A DNA stretch of 64,000 nt from Dugong dugon (GCA_030035585.1 CM057464.1:30211465-30275464), one strand, 5' to 3'; shown: positions 1 to 11,708, counted from the first letter of the stretch. A program made the numbers and translations. Notes: generated by a model from the sequence alone, not told the origin.

Positions 1-139
1 GAGTTATAGTTTTATAACAAACTTCTTCACTTCGAGTTGATCCTGACCTCTCAAATATGAAAGATCTTCTGAGACTTGGGTGACTTTCCTTAGCTATGGA
101 ACAGAAGTAACAACAGCAAAAGAAGAAAGTTTTTTACAC
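1..139. other. Unannotated left flank
   Basis: AT-rich sequence to the left of the first L1. I see no gene or recognisable repeat in it. Its right edge abuts the 15-bp target-site duplication of L1-A. Confidence 0.5.
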
Positions 140-154
140 GTTTTTTCATATTTT
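140..154. repeat. Target-site duplication of L1-A, left copy
   Basis: The 15 bases GTTTTTTCATATTTT are repeated exactly at 7222-7236. The two copies bracket a complete L1, as expected for target-primed reverse transcription. Read in L1 orientation, the nick would be at TTTT/A, the usual L1 endonuclease preference. Confidence 0.9.
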
Positions 155-298
155 TTTCCATGACCTTTCCTTGTACAAGTTGTGCTAGTTTCCCCTGTAT
201 TGTGTACTGTCTCAGCCTTCACCTGAGATACCACTTATCTATTGCCTATTTAATATTTCCCCCTCACCCCTCCCATGCTTAGTAACCAACAAAGATTG

Positions 299-3200
299 TT
301 ACATTTTGTGTGTGAACTTTTTCATGGGTTTTTACAATAGAGGTCTCATACCATATTTGCCCTTTTGTGATTGACTTATTTCACTCAGCATAATGTCCTC
401 CAGTTTCATCCATGTTATGAGATGCTTCCCAGATTCATTGTTGTTCTTTCTGGTTGCATAGTACTCCATTGTGTGTATGTACAATAGTTTGTTTATCCAT
501 TCATCTGCTGACGGGCATCTAGGTTGTTTCCATCATTTTGCTATTGTGAACAATGCTGCCATGAACATAGGTGTGCATATGTCTATTCGAGTGATGACTC
601 TTATTTCTCTAGGATATATTCCTAGGAGTGGGATTGCTGGATCGAATGGTATGTCTATTTCTAGCTTTCTGAGGAAACGCCATATCATTTTCCAAAATGG
701 CTGTATCATTTTGCATTCCCACCAGCAGTGCATAAGAGTTCCGATCTCCCTGCAGCTGCTCCAACATTTGTTATTTCCAGTGTTTTTGATTCGTGCCAGT
801 AATGCCGGGGTGAAATGTTATCTCATTGTGGTTTTCATTTGCATTTCTCTAATGGCTAGTGATCGTGAGCATTACCTCATGTGTCTGTTGGCCATTTGAA
901 TGTCTTCTTTGGTGAAGTGTCTGTTCATTTCCTTTGCCCATTTTTTAATAGGATTATTTGTCTTTTTGTTGTAGAGGTGTTGGATTTTCTTGTAGATTAT
1001 GGAGATTAGACCTTTGCCTGACTTGTACTGTCCAAAACTTTTTTCCCAGGCTGTAGGTTCTCTTTTTACACTTTTGGGGAAGTCTTTGAATAGCATAGGT
1101 GTTGGATTTTTAGAAGATCCCAGTTATCTAGCTTATCTATTGGGGTTTGGGGGTTGATGGTTTGTATCCTGTTCATGCCGTGTATTAAGGCCTATAGTGT
1201 TAGTCATATTTTTACTTCTATGAGCTTTATAGTTTTAGGCTTTATATTCAAGTCTTTGATCCATTTTGAAGTAGTTTTTGTATACGGCGTGAGGTATGGG
1301 TCCTGTTTCATTTTGTTTGCAGATGGATATCCAGTTTTGGCAGCACTATTTGTTAAAAAGACTGTCTTTTCCCCATTTGATGGACTTTGGGCCCTTGTTG
1401 AAGATCAGGTGACCATAGGTGGATGGATTTACATCTGGGTTCTCAATTCTTTTCCATTGGTCAATGTATCTGTCGTACAGGTACCAGGCTGTTCTGACTA
1501 CTGTAGCTGTATAGTAGGTTTTGAGGTCAGGTACTGTGGGTCCTCCAACTTTATTCTTCTTTTTCAGTAGTGCTTTACTTATTTGAGGCTTCTTCCCTTT
1601 ACATATACAGTTAACAATTAGTTTTACCATCTCTTTGAAGAATGTTGTTGGTATTTGGATTGGGATTGCATTGTATTTGTAAATTGCTTTGGGTAGAATT
1701 TTCATATTCACAATATTGGGTCTGCCTATCCATGAGCACGGTATGTTTTTCCATTTATGTAGATCCCTTTGGGTTTCTTGCAGTAGTGTTTTGCGCTTTT
1801 CTTTGTATAGGTCTTTTACAACTGTGGTCAGATTTATTCCTAAGTATTTTATCTTTTTAGGGGCTACTGAAAATGGTAGTGTTTTCCTGATTTCCTTTTC
1901 ATTGTTCTCCTTATTGGTGTATAGGAATCCACCTGAATTTTGAATGTTTATCTTGTAACCTGTACTCTGCTGAATCTTTTATTAGTTCCAGTAGATTTCT
2001 CGTGGAGTCTTTAGGGTTTTCTGTGTATAGTATCATATCATCTGCAAACAGGGACAGTTTAACTTCTTCATTGCCAATCTGGATGTCCCTTATTTCTTTT
2101 TCTTGCCTTATTGCTCTAGCTAGAACTTCCAGCACAATGTTAAGTAGGAGTGGTGATAAAGGGCATCCTTGTCTTGTTCCTGTTTTCAAGGGGAATGTTT
2201 TCAGCCTCTCTCCATTAACAATGATATTGGCCATTGGTTATGCATAGATGCCCCTTATTATGTTGAGAAATTTCCCTTCCATACCTATTTTATTGAGAGT
2301 TTTTATCAGGAATGAGTGTTGGACTTTGTCAAATGCCTTTTCTGCCTCAATTGAGATGATTATTTGATTCTTTTCTTTCCTTTTATTTATGTGGTGGATT
2401 ACCTTGATTGATTTTCTAATGTCGAACCATCCTTACATAACTGGCATGAATCCTACTTGGTCATGGTGTATTATTTTTTTGATATGATGCTGAATTCTAA
2501 TGGCAGGAATTTTGTTCAGAATTTTTGCATCTATATTCACGAGAGATATTGGTCTGTAATTTTCTTTTTTTGTGATGTCTTTGCCTGGTTTTGGTATCAG
2601 CGTTATGCTGGCTTCATAGAATGAATTTGGAAGTGTTGCTCCCTCTTTTATGCTCTGAAATAGCTTGAGTAGTACTGGTAAAAGCTCTTCTGTAAATGTT
2701 TTGTAGAATTCTCCAGTAAAGCCATATGGGCCAGGGCCTTTTTTGGTGGGAGTTTTTTCATTACCTTTTCAATCTCTTCTCTTGTTATGGGTCTGTTCAG
2801 ATTTTGAACACCAATTTGTTGTAGTTTGGGTGGGCTGTGTGTTTCTAGAAATTTATCCATTTCCTGTAGGTTTTCAAATTTGTTGGAGTATAGTTTTTCA
2901 TAATATTCTGTTATAATCCTTTTTATTTCAGTTGGGTCTGTTATAATATCCCCCATTTCATTTCTTATTTGGGTTATTTGTGTCCTCTCCCGTTTTTTTG
3001 TCTGTCAGTCTGGCCAGTGGTTTGTCGATTTTGTTGATTCTTTCAAAGAACCAACTTTTGGTTGTGTTGATTCTTTCTATTGGTTTTCTGTTCTCTATTT
3101 CATTTATTTCTGCTCTGATCTTTACTATATCCTTTCTTCTGGTGGTTGTGGGCTTTTTTTGCTGTTCTTTTTCTATTTGTTTGAGTTCTGTAGTTAGTGT

Positions 3201-4141
3201 TTTGATTTTGTCCCTTTCTTCTTTTTTGATATGTGCATGTATTGCTATAAATTGTCCTCTGAGGACTGCCTTTGCTGTGTCCCAAAGGATTTGGTATGAT
3301 GTGTTTTCATTCTTATTTGATTCTAGAAATTTTTTGATTCCCTGTCTGATTTCTTCTATTACGCAGTGATGTGTAAGCAGGGTTTTTCAGTTTCCGTGTA
3401 ACTGATATTTTTTCCTTGCTCTTTCTATTGTTAATTTCTACCTTGATAGCATTGTGGTCAGAGAAGATACTTTGAATTATCTCAATGTTTTGGATGTTCT
3501 TGAGGATTGCTCTGTGGCCTAAGATGTGGCCATTCCTGCGAACGTTCCATGTGCATTGGAAAAGAATGTGTACTTTGCAGCGGTTGGATGGATTGTTCTA
3601 TATATGTCTTTGAGGTCAAGGTGGCTGATTGTGCCCTTTAGGCCTTCTGTATCTTTCCTAAGTTTCTTCTCAGTTGTTCTGTCCTTTACTAAGACTGGTG
3701 TGTTGAAGTCTCCTACTATTATTGTGGAACTGTAAATTTCTCTTTTCAGTATTGTTAGAGTTTTTTTATGTATTTTAGAGCCTTGTCATTGGGTGCGTAG
3801 ATGTTTATTATATTTATGTCTTCATGATGGATCATCCCCTTAATCATTATATAGTATCCTTCTTTGTCTTTTATGGTGGATTTTGTTTTAAAGTCTATTT
3901 TATTTGAGATTAAAATTGCCACTCCTGGTCTTTTTTGGTAGTTGTGAGCTTCATATATTTTTTTCCAACCTTTGACTTTTAAAGAATTCACATCTTTGTT
4001 TCTAATGTGTGTCTCTTATAGACAGCATATTGATGGATCCTGTTTTCTTATCCATTCTGTCACTGTCTGTCTCCTTATGGGTGCATTGAGTCCACTTACA
4101 TTCAGTGTAATTATTGATAGATGTGAGTTTGTTGCTGTCAT
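299..4141 (-). pseudogene. L1-A ORF2 relic (endonuclease / reverse transcriptase)
   Basis: The decayed reading frame spans 3843 nt, equal to about 1281 codons, the normal length of L1 ORF2. It begins at an ATG at 4141, followed by codons reading MTATNSHLSIITLNVNG, the conserved start of the endonuclease domain. The endonuclease continues at 3755-3991 (NIINIYAPNDKA). The reverse-transcriptase core is at 1911-2234 and includes [13 protein letters not shown] and the catalytic FADD. The C-terminal region lies at 299-1100 and ends in KKFTHKM and a stop. The frame is broken by several stops and frameshifts, so only pieces of 60-120 codons stay open. In a live copy the product nicks DNA at T-rich sites and reverse transcribes L1 RNA. 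Confidence 0.9.
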
Positions 4142-4559
4142 TCTGTAGTATCTTTTTTTTGTGGTGCTGAAGTTTCTTTGTTCTTCTTACTCTCTTGTGC
4201 TGAGTTACTTTTGTTTGTTGATTTTTTTTCCATTTCTTTTGTTTTTGTAGGTTTTGTTTTTGCTGAGATTTTATGTATTTCTTCTTTTTTTATGAGTATG
4301 TTTGTTAACTGTCTTTGTGGTTACCATGAATTTTACCCTTATCTTTCTAAGTTTGAAGCAGTCTACCATTACTTTGTATCGCCTTGCCTTCCTTTCCATT
4401 AGAAAGTTTTATACCTATGCCGTTTATCCCCTCTTTTATTGTGTTGTTGTTGTTGTCATTTACTGATTAACTGCTCTGATTCCCTGTTGTGTTTCTTTTG
4501 GTTTTGGATAGTCCTCGGGAGTTCACTTCTTATATTGGTATCTGGCTGGTACGATCCTG

Positions 4560-5558
4560 CGTCCAAGTTTTTGCCTGTGAGCTGACGCTGTTTTTCCTCA
4601 GAGCGAAGAATTCCCTTTAATAATTCTTGAGGTTTGGTTTGATTTTACATATTCCCTTAATTTCTGTTTATCTGGAAATGACCTAATTTTAGCATCAAAT
4701 TTGAAGGAGAGTTTTGCAGGATATATTATTCTTGGCTGGCAATTTTTTTCTTTCAAGTTTTCATATAAGTCATCCCATTGCCTTCTTGCCTGCATGGTTT
4801 CTGTGGAATAATCTGAGCTTAGTCTTATTGTTTCTCCTCTCTACGTGACTTCTTGTTTTTTACCAGCTGCTCTCAGGATTCTTTGTTTGTCTTTGGTTTT
4901 GGGAGTGTGATTATGATATGCCTTGGTGATTTTCTTTTGGGGTCTCTCCTATATGGGGTTCATTGAGCTGCTTAGATGGCCAGATTTTCATCTTTGATGA
5001 TATTGGGGAACTTTTCCATCAACAGTTCTTCAATGATCCTCTCTGTTTTCTGTTTTCTCCCCCTTTTCTGGAACTCTGGTCACTTGCAAATTTTTGCTTT
5101 TGATTGTATTCCACCTAATTCTCTGGGTCTCTTCATTTTTCTTTATTCTTTTCTCTGGATTTTCCTGAAACAGAGTTGTATCCAAGTTTTTGTCTTCAAT
5201 TCCACTGATCCTGTCTTCCACTGTTTCAAATCTTCTTCTCAGCCCTTCTATGACATCGTCCATTTCTGAAATCTTGTTGTTTATCTTTTGGAGTTCCAAC
5301 TGTTGTCTCTGTATAATTTTTAGTCGTGAATTTATTTTGGCATTTTGTTCCTGCATTATTTTCCTGAATTCTTCCAATTTTTTTGTCTGTATTTTCCATG
5401 AATTTGTTTATTTTTTCCTCATGTTTGTCAACTTTTTGCCTCAGCTCTTGGAGAATTTTGAGTATTAGATATTTGAATTCCCTATCAGGTAGTTCTAGTG
5501 CATTTTCTTCCAGTGGAAAGTCATCTGGTGTTTTATTTGGGACACCTACTGGAACTAT
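4560..5558 (-). pseudogene. L1-A ORF1 relic (RNA-binding chaperone)
   Basis: This relic of L1 ORF1p is about 330 codons long. The N-terminal part is lysine- and glutamate-rich and would form a coiled coil (LKILQELRQKVDKHEEKI). The C-terminal part has the conserved RIIYPAKLSFKFD and FPDKQKLREYV block of the C-terminal domain. Aligning with L1-B, L1-C and L1-D places the start at a codon near 5558 that is ATG in those copies but ATA here. The open frame also extends upstream to 5756 through the 5' UTR without an ATG. A frameshift near 5380 and another near 4600 break it. ORF1p normally trimerises and coats L1 RNA. Confidence 0.85.
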
Positions 5559-5861
5559 CCTGTCATGTTTTTGTAAATTTTTTGATATTGTCTCCTGTCT
5601 TCTGGGCTTTTCATAGTTATTTTTCTCACTTATTGATTGAAGATTTGTTTGTTTTGTCCCTTTTGTTAAAAATTTGAGTATGTCTGAGCCACCGGACTGT
5701 GTGTTCTTTGTTGTTTGCTCGTCTGTGGGCACAATACTTTTCGCCTCCTTCTCCAAATGGCAGGGTCAGTCACTCAGATATGGTATGGCAGGGCAGGCCT
5801 AGCTGAAGAAGAGTTACTAGGACGGGTTGTTTGTGGCACTTACTACAGCCACCAGAGCAGG

Positions 5862-6494
5862 TCAGTAATCAGTGCAGGGTAGGTTACAGTAGGCCAGGCC
5901 TGTGCTACTTGGTGGTTTGATGTCAAGTGCATGGTGCAGGTAGGCAGGATGCAGTGAGGAGATTGTTATGTGTGGAGCTATGATGGACATGGGAGAGAGG
6001 AAAGAGGAACAGGAGCTGAAAACATACACACAAAAAAGAATGCTAAGGGAGCTTACCGTTGGAGTGGAGAGATGAGAGACTATGAATTGGAGAAAAACAG
6101 AAATGGGAAGAGAGCAAAAGAAAAGAATGAATAAATAAAAATCAGAAAGGTTAAAGAAGCACAAAGTTCCAAGTGATCCCACCAGTGCAGCTATGAGGTC
6201 TCCCAAAGTCGCTCTCAGGTGTTGCAGTACAGCCTGGCTAGAAGGCTTAGAGGTATACAACACCAGGTATTCAGGGAACAGAAAGAGAAGGAAGATATAG
6301 AGAGAAAAGAAACTGAGCAATGAAGAAAGACAAAAAGGGAAAAGGAGGGAAAAGAAAACAAAACAAATTAAAAAAAACCAAAGAACAAAAAAGGCCCCCC
6401 AAAAAACAGAAAGAAAAAAACCAACAAAAAAAGAAATGTTCTCAGGTATCCATCTGCACTTCTGTGCAGGCTGTGCGGGAAGTCCCCCTGCCAT
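5862..6494 (-). other. Sense open frame in L1-A 5' UTR, hydrophobic
   Basis: An ATG-started frame of 210 codons on the L1 sense strand, entirely inside the 5' UTR. The translation is dominated by F, L and S with several runs that would be membrane-spanning, for example FVFFSLLFPFCLSSLLSF. The same frame, with PSSQAVLQHL and LIAA.VGSLG in common, is open in L1-C at 31999-32433 and partly open in L1-D. The DNA here is a pyrimidine tract, which is poor in stop codons, so the openness may be compositional. I do not recognise a protein family. Confidence 0.25.
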
Positions 6495-6788
6495 GCAGCA
6501 CCCCCTGGTCACAAAGTGCTTCCAACTCAAGAAAAGGAAAAGAAAACAAACAAAAAATTCAAAACCAACAAAAGCCCAGGGATCCCACTAGCACGGCAGC
6601 CCAGGCTGGGAAGCAGATCCTCACTCAAACAGAGCTCCACAGCACCTCAGGAAGAAGCAATGATGGCGCACGGAGGTATTTGAGTGAAAGGAGGGGGAGG
6701 TGGTGAGAGGTAAGGAAGAAATCAAAAGAAGCAGAAAAAAGCAAAACCAGCAGCCAACAAATGGCACTCAGAGAGCCATCCTGTTCGG

Positions 6789-7091
6789 GTGTGTGGAATC
6801 CAAGCAGCTGGTGTTTCCTGTCCAAGAGATTGTGGCCATGGGAAGCAGAGGAGGCCGAGTCGGGGTGAAGAATGGTGGGGGTGGGAAAGCATATGTCACA
6901 AATTACTGGTTGTTTTGTCTCCCACTGGACGCTCCGTGAGGCTGCTTTCTCATACCCCCTGTTTGCTGGCCTCTGATAGGAGTCCAAAATGGCAGATCTG
7001 CACTGCGTTAGCTGGTAGGGGACCTCTGCATGAATCTCTCCTCACTTTCCCTTCTCTGTCAGTTTTCTCACTCCATTTGGTGCTTGGCTGA
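6789..7091 (+). other. Antisense open frame in L1-A 5' UTR (ORF0-like position)
   Basis: A 100-codon open frame runs antisense to L1-A, close to its 5' end. Its stretch LVVLSPTGRSVRLLSHTPCL and RSPKWQICTALAG matches frames at the same place in L1-C (31301-31591, minus) and L1-D (59723-60046, minus). The ATG used in L1-D is present here at 6838 but sits in another frame after an indel. The position resembles primate L1 ORF0, which is also antisense in the 5' UTR. Coding is not shown. Confidence 0.25.
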
Positions 7092-7221
7092 GTTCTTTAT
7101 CTCTTCATTTGATGTTTTAGGGTTTCAGGATTGTTGTTTTTTCTGTTCGGCTTAGTTTTTGGTTCTTTGCTGTGGAGGGACGGCGTGGTGCTTCTGTCTC
7201 GAGCGCCATTTTGCTCGAAGT

Positions 7222-7236
7222 GTTTTTTCATATTTT
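7222..7236. repeat. Target-site duplication of L1-A, right copy
   Basis: Identical to 140-154 over 15 bases; it marks the 5' junction of L1-A. Confidence 0.9.
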
Positions 7237-7407
7237 ACAAACAACCTGCAGGTCTTAGTAGTAGGAGGAGTAGGAGTAATAGTAATAGTAACAAAAAACA
7301 TATCTTATATGGTCCTATCTATTTTTGAGCTAATTCTCACATTGTATCAAAAATGAAATATAAGCACCATACAATAAACGCCATGACTATGACACTTAGA
7401 AAAAAAA
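7237..7407. repeat. Short TAG/TAA-rich simple repeat and flank
   Basis: Bases 7256-7292 are a run of imperfect TAG, GAG and TAA triplets (TAGTAGTAGGAGGAGTAGGA and onward). The rest is plain AT-rich sequence. Confidence 0.6.
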
Positions 7408-7602
7408 CAATTCCTGTCAAGTAGATTCCGGCTCATAACAACCCTATAGGAAGAGTAGAAGAGCTCCATAAGTTTTCCAAGGCTGCAATCTTTACAGAGG
7501 CAGACCGCCACACCTTTCTCTCAGTGAACCACTGGTGGGTTTGAACTACGCAACTTTTGGTTAGCAGTCGAGTGCTTTAACCACTGTGCCAGCAGTGCTC
7601 TG
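7408..7602 (-). mobile_element. AfroSINE, long body, minus
   Basis: The tRNA-like head is at the right end: AACCACTGTGCCAGCAGTG is the reverse of the A-box region and GGTTTGAACTACGC that of the B box. The RTE-like tail lies at the left (TCAAGTAGATTCCGGCTCAT). It includes the middle block around GCAATCTTTACAGAGGCAGA, so this is the longer body type. Confidence 0.88.
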
Positions 7603-7844
7603 GCATAACACTCTACTTAAGTATAATGTGCACATGCACACGGACACACAAAATTCTTTACTTAAATCACTAAATCTCTTAAATGCCCTAAATCAGTTTT
7701 CTCTGGACTTCTCCCTCCCTTATTCTTTTCGAAATTCAACTTGTATTTACCTAATTTTTAATGTTATGGGAAAATAATTACATAATAATTTTAATGAAAA
7801 ATCAGGATGCAATCCTCCATAGTCTTTAGAATTCTGTAGAAATT

Positions 7845-8020
7845 ATACATTAAAAAACACTGGAAGAAAATATAGAATGCATAATGTTAACACTGGTTGT
7901 CCAGCAGATGATGGCTTAGAGGTGATTTTAATTTTTTTCTTAATATTTCCATGGGTTTTCCAAATTTTCTACTGTGAATGTATTGCCTTTATAGTATATC
8001 ATTCTTTAATGAGAATATAT
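7845..8020 (+). repeat. Possible old L1 (L1M-type) 3' end relic
   Basis: The order of motifs (AATGTTAACACTGGTTGTC, then GGTGATTTTAATTTTTTTCT, then TTTTCCAAATTTTCTACTGTG followed by TTTATAGTA) matches the 3' end of old mammalian L1 subfamilies as I remember it. It is strongly diverged and the subfamily is not assigned. Confidence 0.45.
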
Positions 8021-9439
8021 TGCTGGTGTTATTCCTACCTAAGTGCAAAGGCAAGTGAAATCTGTATTTCATGCCACAGTGACTACTTCTCTTTAAGGCT
8101 CTTTGAAAACTTAGACATCAGTGTGGGTTCTCAATTTTTATTTTACTTTCTCTTTTCTCAGTGCATGTTTTTTTCTGGTAGATGACTCTGAAATACTTCT
8201 AGACTGATCAGTACTCTCTAATAGCCTTCAACAAAGTCAAGCATGGATACTAATTTCACTTACAAAATGTGTTCAGATTGAGACACACATACTGTTCTTT
8301 TAAAACTACCACTCTGATATATTTTTAACAGTAAGCTGACACCATTTTAAACATGCCAAGTTGATCAAACTGGAAATCTATAATCACTATAGAATAATTA
8401 CATAGTTTGCCTTCTTAAGAAACAGAAAATGCATTTCACACATTTATCGATTTGAAAATGAAAAACGGAAAACTTTTGTTCAAATGTTTAGCAGAATTTC
8501 AAAATAATAAAAGCGTACCGAATATTTGACCCATATGAATATTACTTCACTCCAGAAGATGGGAATAATGCTTTAAAGCATTCATAATATTCATTAAAGT
8601 GAAAAGAAAAGGAGGGCTAGATCATCTTTGAGCATCTAAGAGTTCAAACAATTTTTCTCACACATTATTTAATAATGAACTTAGATTTAACTAATATGCC
8701 TGCCAATTTGTAATACCTAATACGATGCATCTAATTCTTTTCCTACTAAGGTAGTTAAAGGAGAATGTTGCAAGAAACCTTTCCCCATGGTGGAAGTTTC
8801 ATCCTCCCTTTGACCTCACACATTCCCCAGAGTGTCCTTTTGTTGAAATTCTCTTCTTTAGGAAGCTCTCAAATTTCATTTCAAGAGGATTTAAATTAGA
8901 TAAGGTTTGAGAGTGTCAGGAAGGATGCATTTAGCACACTTCCCCTTTAGAATATCCTTGGATAAAAGTTATGTGTTTAAAAGTTGAGTTATAGATTCAG
9001 CATACAATGGCTGCATCTACGACATTGTACCACTCCTGAAAAATTGTCCTCTCCCACAGTAAGCAAAATGTTAAGAAAGAAATGATTGTAAAATCTTAAT
9101 GCGAAAGGAGATGCAGAGCCAAGGAGGCAAGTATGCTAGTCTCCTGTATTCATATTACAGACTGTAATATTCCTCGCACACTTAAGGCAGGTGATCCGTG
9201 TAACCATCAACAGTCTTCCTAGGGCAGCTTCCTCACAGGAGACTTCAATCCCAGATAAACACAGAACAATGACTTTCTGTGATTTTACTTTCTAACCCAA
9301 TAATGCATAAGATGACATGATATTGAGAAACAGGAATCACAGTTATTTCTAGTCTTCTATAAATTCTTATTTTGATTACTGCTACAATTAAATTTATAAC
9401 TATAAAGTAATTAATAACTATAAACACCACCCATCTGTC
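8021..9439. other. Intergenic sequence, nothing recognised
   Basis: AT-rich sequence with no long open frame and no repeat I can name. Confidence 0.5.
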
Positions 9440-9887
9440 AGTTTGTTGTACTGTGGTGGCTTGTGTGTTGCTATGATGCTGGAAGCTTTACCACTGATAT
9501 TTCATATTCCAGTAGGGTCCAACCATGGTGGACAGATTTCACTGGAGCTTCCAGACTAACACAGACTAGGAAGAAAGGCCTCGCTATCTACTTCCAAAAA
9601 TTAGCCAGTGAAAACCTTATGGACCACAACAGAACATTGTCTAACTCACTTCCTTTGGACACCTGATCAAGAGGGATCAATTACTAGAGGAGGATATCTT
9701 GTTTGGTGAAGTAGAGGGTCAATGAATTTGTAGGAGACCCTGGGTGAGACAGATTGACATGATAGTTGTAATGAAAGACTCAAACATACGATTGTCAAGA
9801 TGACACAGGATCAGGTAACATTTTGCTCTGTTGTGTATAATGTCACTATGAGTCAGAGTTGGCATAATAGCAGCTAACAACAATGAA
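9440..9887 (+). mobile_element. RTE-type LINE, 3' fragment, plus
   Basis: This is the 3' part of the RTE LINE that partners the AfroSINEs. It contains ATGGTGGACAGATTTCACTGG, then a block AGGAAGAAAGGCCTCGCTAT that is also found in long AfroSINEs. It then carries coding remnants (TTGGTGAAGTAGAGGGTCAA) and the end TCACTATGAGTCAGAGTTGG followed by CTAACAACAA. It is 5' truncated like most RTE copies. The same segment occurs in reverse at 25318-25790 and 50397-50765. Confidence 0.8.
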
Positions 9888-10462
9888 GGAAGATAAAGAG
9901 GAGAGAATTTTTCCTTTTTACCGTAGATTTGTAAGACAGTGTTTCTACAGTGTCTAAAAGCATGAACTGAAAGCAATGAAAGTGACAAGCCAGTAGACAA
10001 TATTCTGTTGCTACTGTTAAGGCCATGTGTCCCTGACCTGGCCTGTTGTTTTACTACTATGTGGAAGAAATATTGTCTGAGATGCTTACAAATGAATTGT
10101 TCTGCCAGGCTGCAGCGTGAGGATGATCTAGATATTATGCATGATTTTCCTTTTTAAAACAAAAACAAAAACATGAAAAATTCTCTACCATAAGTGAGAG
10201 ATTTGGGTCAGTAAATTCCTGCCTGGGCAGTCTTGCCCCAGGTTGCTTAAGCTTTTTTTTTTCAGAAATCAAGGGGATGGCACGCTTTAGTAGCAGTAGT
10301 AGAGCAAAGTTCCAGAAGATAAACTTTGTTTTATCTGCTGTGATAGCAGTTCTCAGCCTAAATCTACTGTATCTATTTTTTTGCCAAAAATAGATACAGA
10401 CCCTATTCCATGCAGATGGGAGTTCCATGGGTCCTCAGACTCGCCTATTGTGAGTATCAACA
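9888..10462. other. Intergenic sequence, nothing recognised
   Basis: No gene. Open frames here are short and show no family resemblance. Confidence 0.5.
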
Positions 10463-10588
10463 CTATAAGAGACCTGGGAATCTACTCCAGTAAAGATTAC
10501 AGCCAAGAAAACCCTATGGTACAGTTCTACTCCATCACATGGGGTTGCTATGAGTCAGAATCAACTTGATGGCACCTAACAACAACAA
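10463..10588 (+). mobile_element. AfroSINE, head missing, plus
   Basis: Only the body and tail are recognisable: GGGAATCTACTCCAGTAAAG, then CTATGAGTCAGAATCAACTT and a tail CCTAACAACAACAA that is the same as the RTE 3' end. The tRNA head is absent or decayed. Confidence 0.8.
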
Positions 10589-11670
10589 AGAGGGCAGATG
10601 AGAGTCACTAGTACTCATTCTGCCAGCAAACCACCTTTAAAGGACAAAACTCCATCATACTGTGTACATAAATGTGTGTATGTGTGTGTACACATATCCT
10701 CACTTACTCCTGGAGTGATTCAAAGTAAAAACATAAAAATATAAACTTTTCTCCTTTCTAATAAATCTAAAGTCCAACATATACAAGCAAGTGTAGAAAT
10801 AACTCCTCTTCATTATATTGACAGGATATAGGACAGAAGAATATGGTCTCCAAATATATTTTTGAAACTATAAGAAAAGTAAATAGAAATAGAATAAATA
10901 ACTCTTCTTCATTGTATTGAGAGGAGAGGGGATGGAAAAGTATGTGTCTCCAAATATTCTGTTGTAATTATTTGACCTCCACAAATCATTGTCTGAGCAC
11001 ATGTATGTTGTTAAGTTGACAAGCTATCCTCCGCCAAGTCAGTGTCAAGAAGAGATTGGTGCCTTACAAAGTTTTGCAATTTTTTGTTTAAGTTCGTGAT
11101 TTAGTACCCGTGAAAGTATGAGTCTGCTCACCTAGCAGCTTCCAAGATTGATTTCTTCAAGTTCATCCTTTCCAGCTTCATTTGACATGTACAAACACAA
11201 TCAATATAGTTATACCACAGGTAATCACTCATTAGAAGGACTCCATCCATTCCAAGCGTGGTGTGTATCAATTTATCATTTCATTTTTGTGCATGTCAGA
11301 ATGGCGTGTTTACCTTTCAGCAGCATCATTTGAATAGACAAGGTTAATACTAGCTTAATTTCACTTTAATGGTGATTTAAATGAAATACTTCCATGAACA
11401 TAAAGACCTGGATAGTCTGCTGAGGAAATTCAATCAAAAAGTGTCACAAGAACAAAACTGTATTTTTGATGGATGGTTGTTCATACTATTTTATTTGGTC
11501 TCCTCCCTTTCATGCAGTATAGCAGAACACTAAAACCTATGGAGCCTGAGGCATGTTGATGAAACTCTGATAATTTCCACTGAATTTTCTTTTGGCCAAA
11601 GCCTGTTGCTAGAAATGTCAATTTTATGGCCCAGGACTTTTAACGTCCTGTCTTTGAATAAGATCATCAC
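10589..11670. other. Intergenic sequence with a small internal duplication
   Basis: No gene seen. A short TG-rich run lies at 10671-10697. Bases 10801-10858 and 10900-10958 are imperfect copies of each other, offset by 99 bases; both begin AACTC(C/T)TCTTCATT and end TCTCCAAATAT. Confidence 0.5.
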
Positions 11671-11671
11671 G

Positions 11672-11677
<6 letters not shown>

Positions 11678-11708
<31 letters not shown>

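Larger units (their letters stand above)
155..7221 (-). mobile_element. L1-A: full-length L1 LINE, defective
   Basis: About 7.07 kb on the minus strand. Reading from the right there is a 5' UTR (7221 to about 5559), ORF1 (about 5558-4560), ORF2 (4141-299) and a short 3' UTR ending in seven A residues, followed by the duplicated target. The 5' end matches the starts of L1-C and L1-D, so the copy is not 5' truncated. Both ORFs carry frameshifts and stops, so it cannot mobilise itself. Its 3' UTR stops right after the GGTCATGG motif, whereas other copies here continue for about 0.5-1 kb more. The perfect duplication shows a single insertion that has not been rearranged since. Confidence 0.93.
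5559..7221 (-). promoter_or_regulatory. L1-A 5' UTR / internal promoter region
   Basis: This region is collinear with the 5' UTRs of L1-C and L1-D. Reading from 7221 it starts with a block around ATGGCGCTCGAGACAG, then a GC-richer block containing one copy of a roughly 280-bp unit (about 6930-6650), then a long pyrimidine-rich block. L1 5' UTRs hold the internal pol II promoter. No specific factor site could be assigned by eye. Open frames lie in it on both strands; see the separate entries. Confidence 0.75.
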
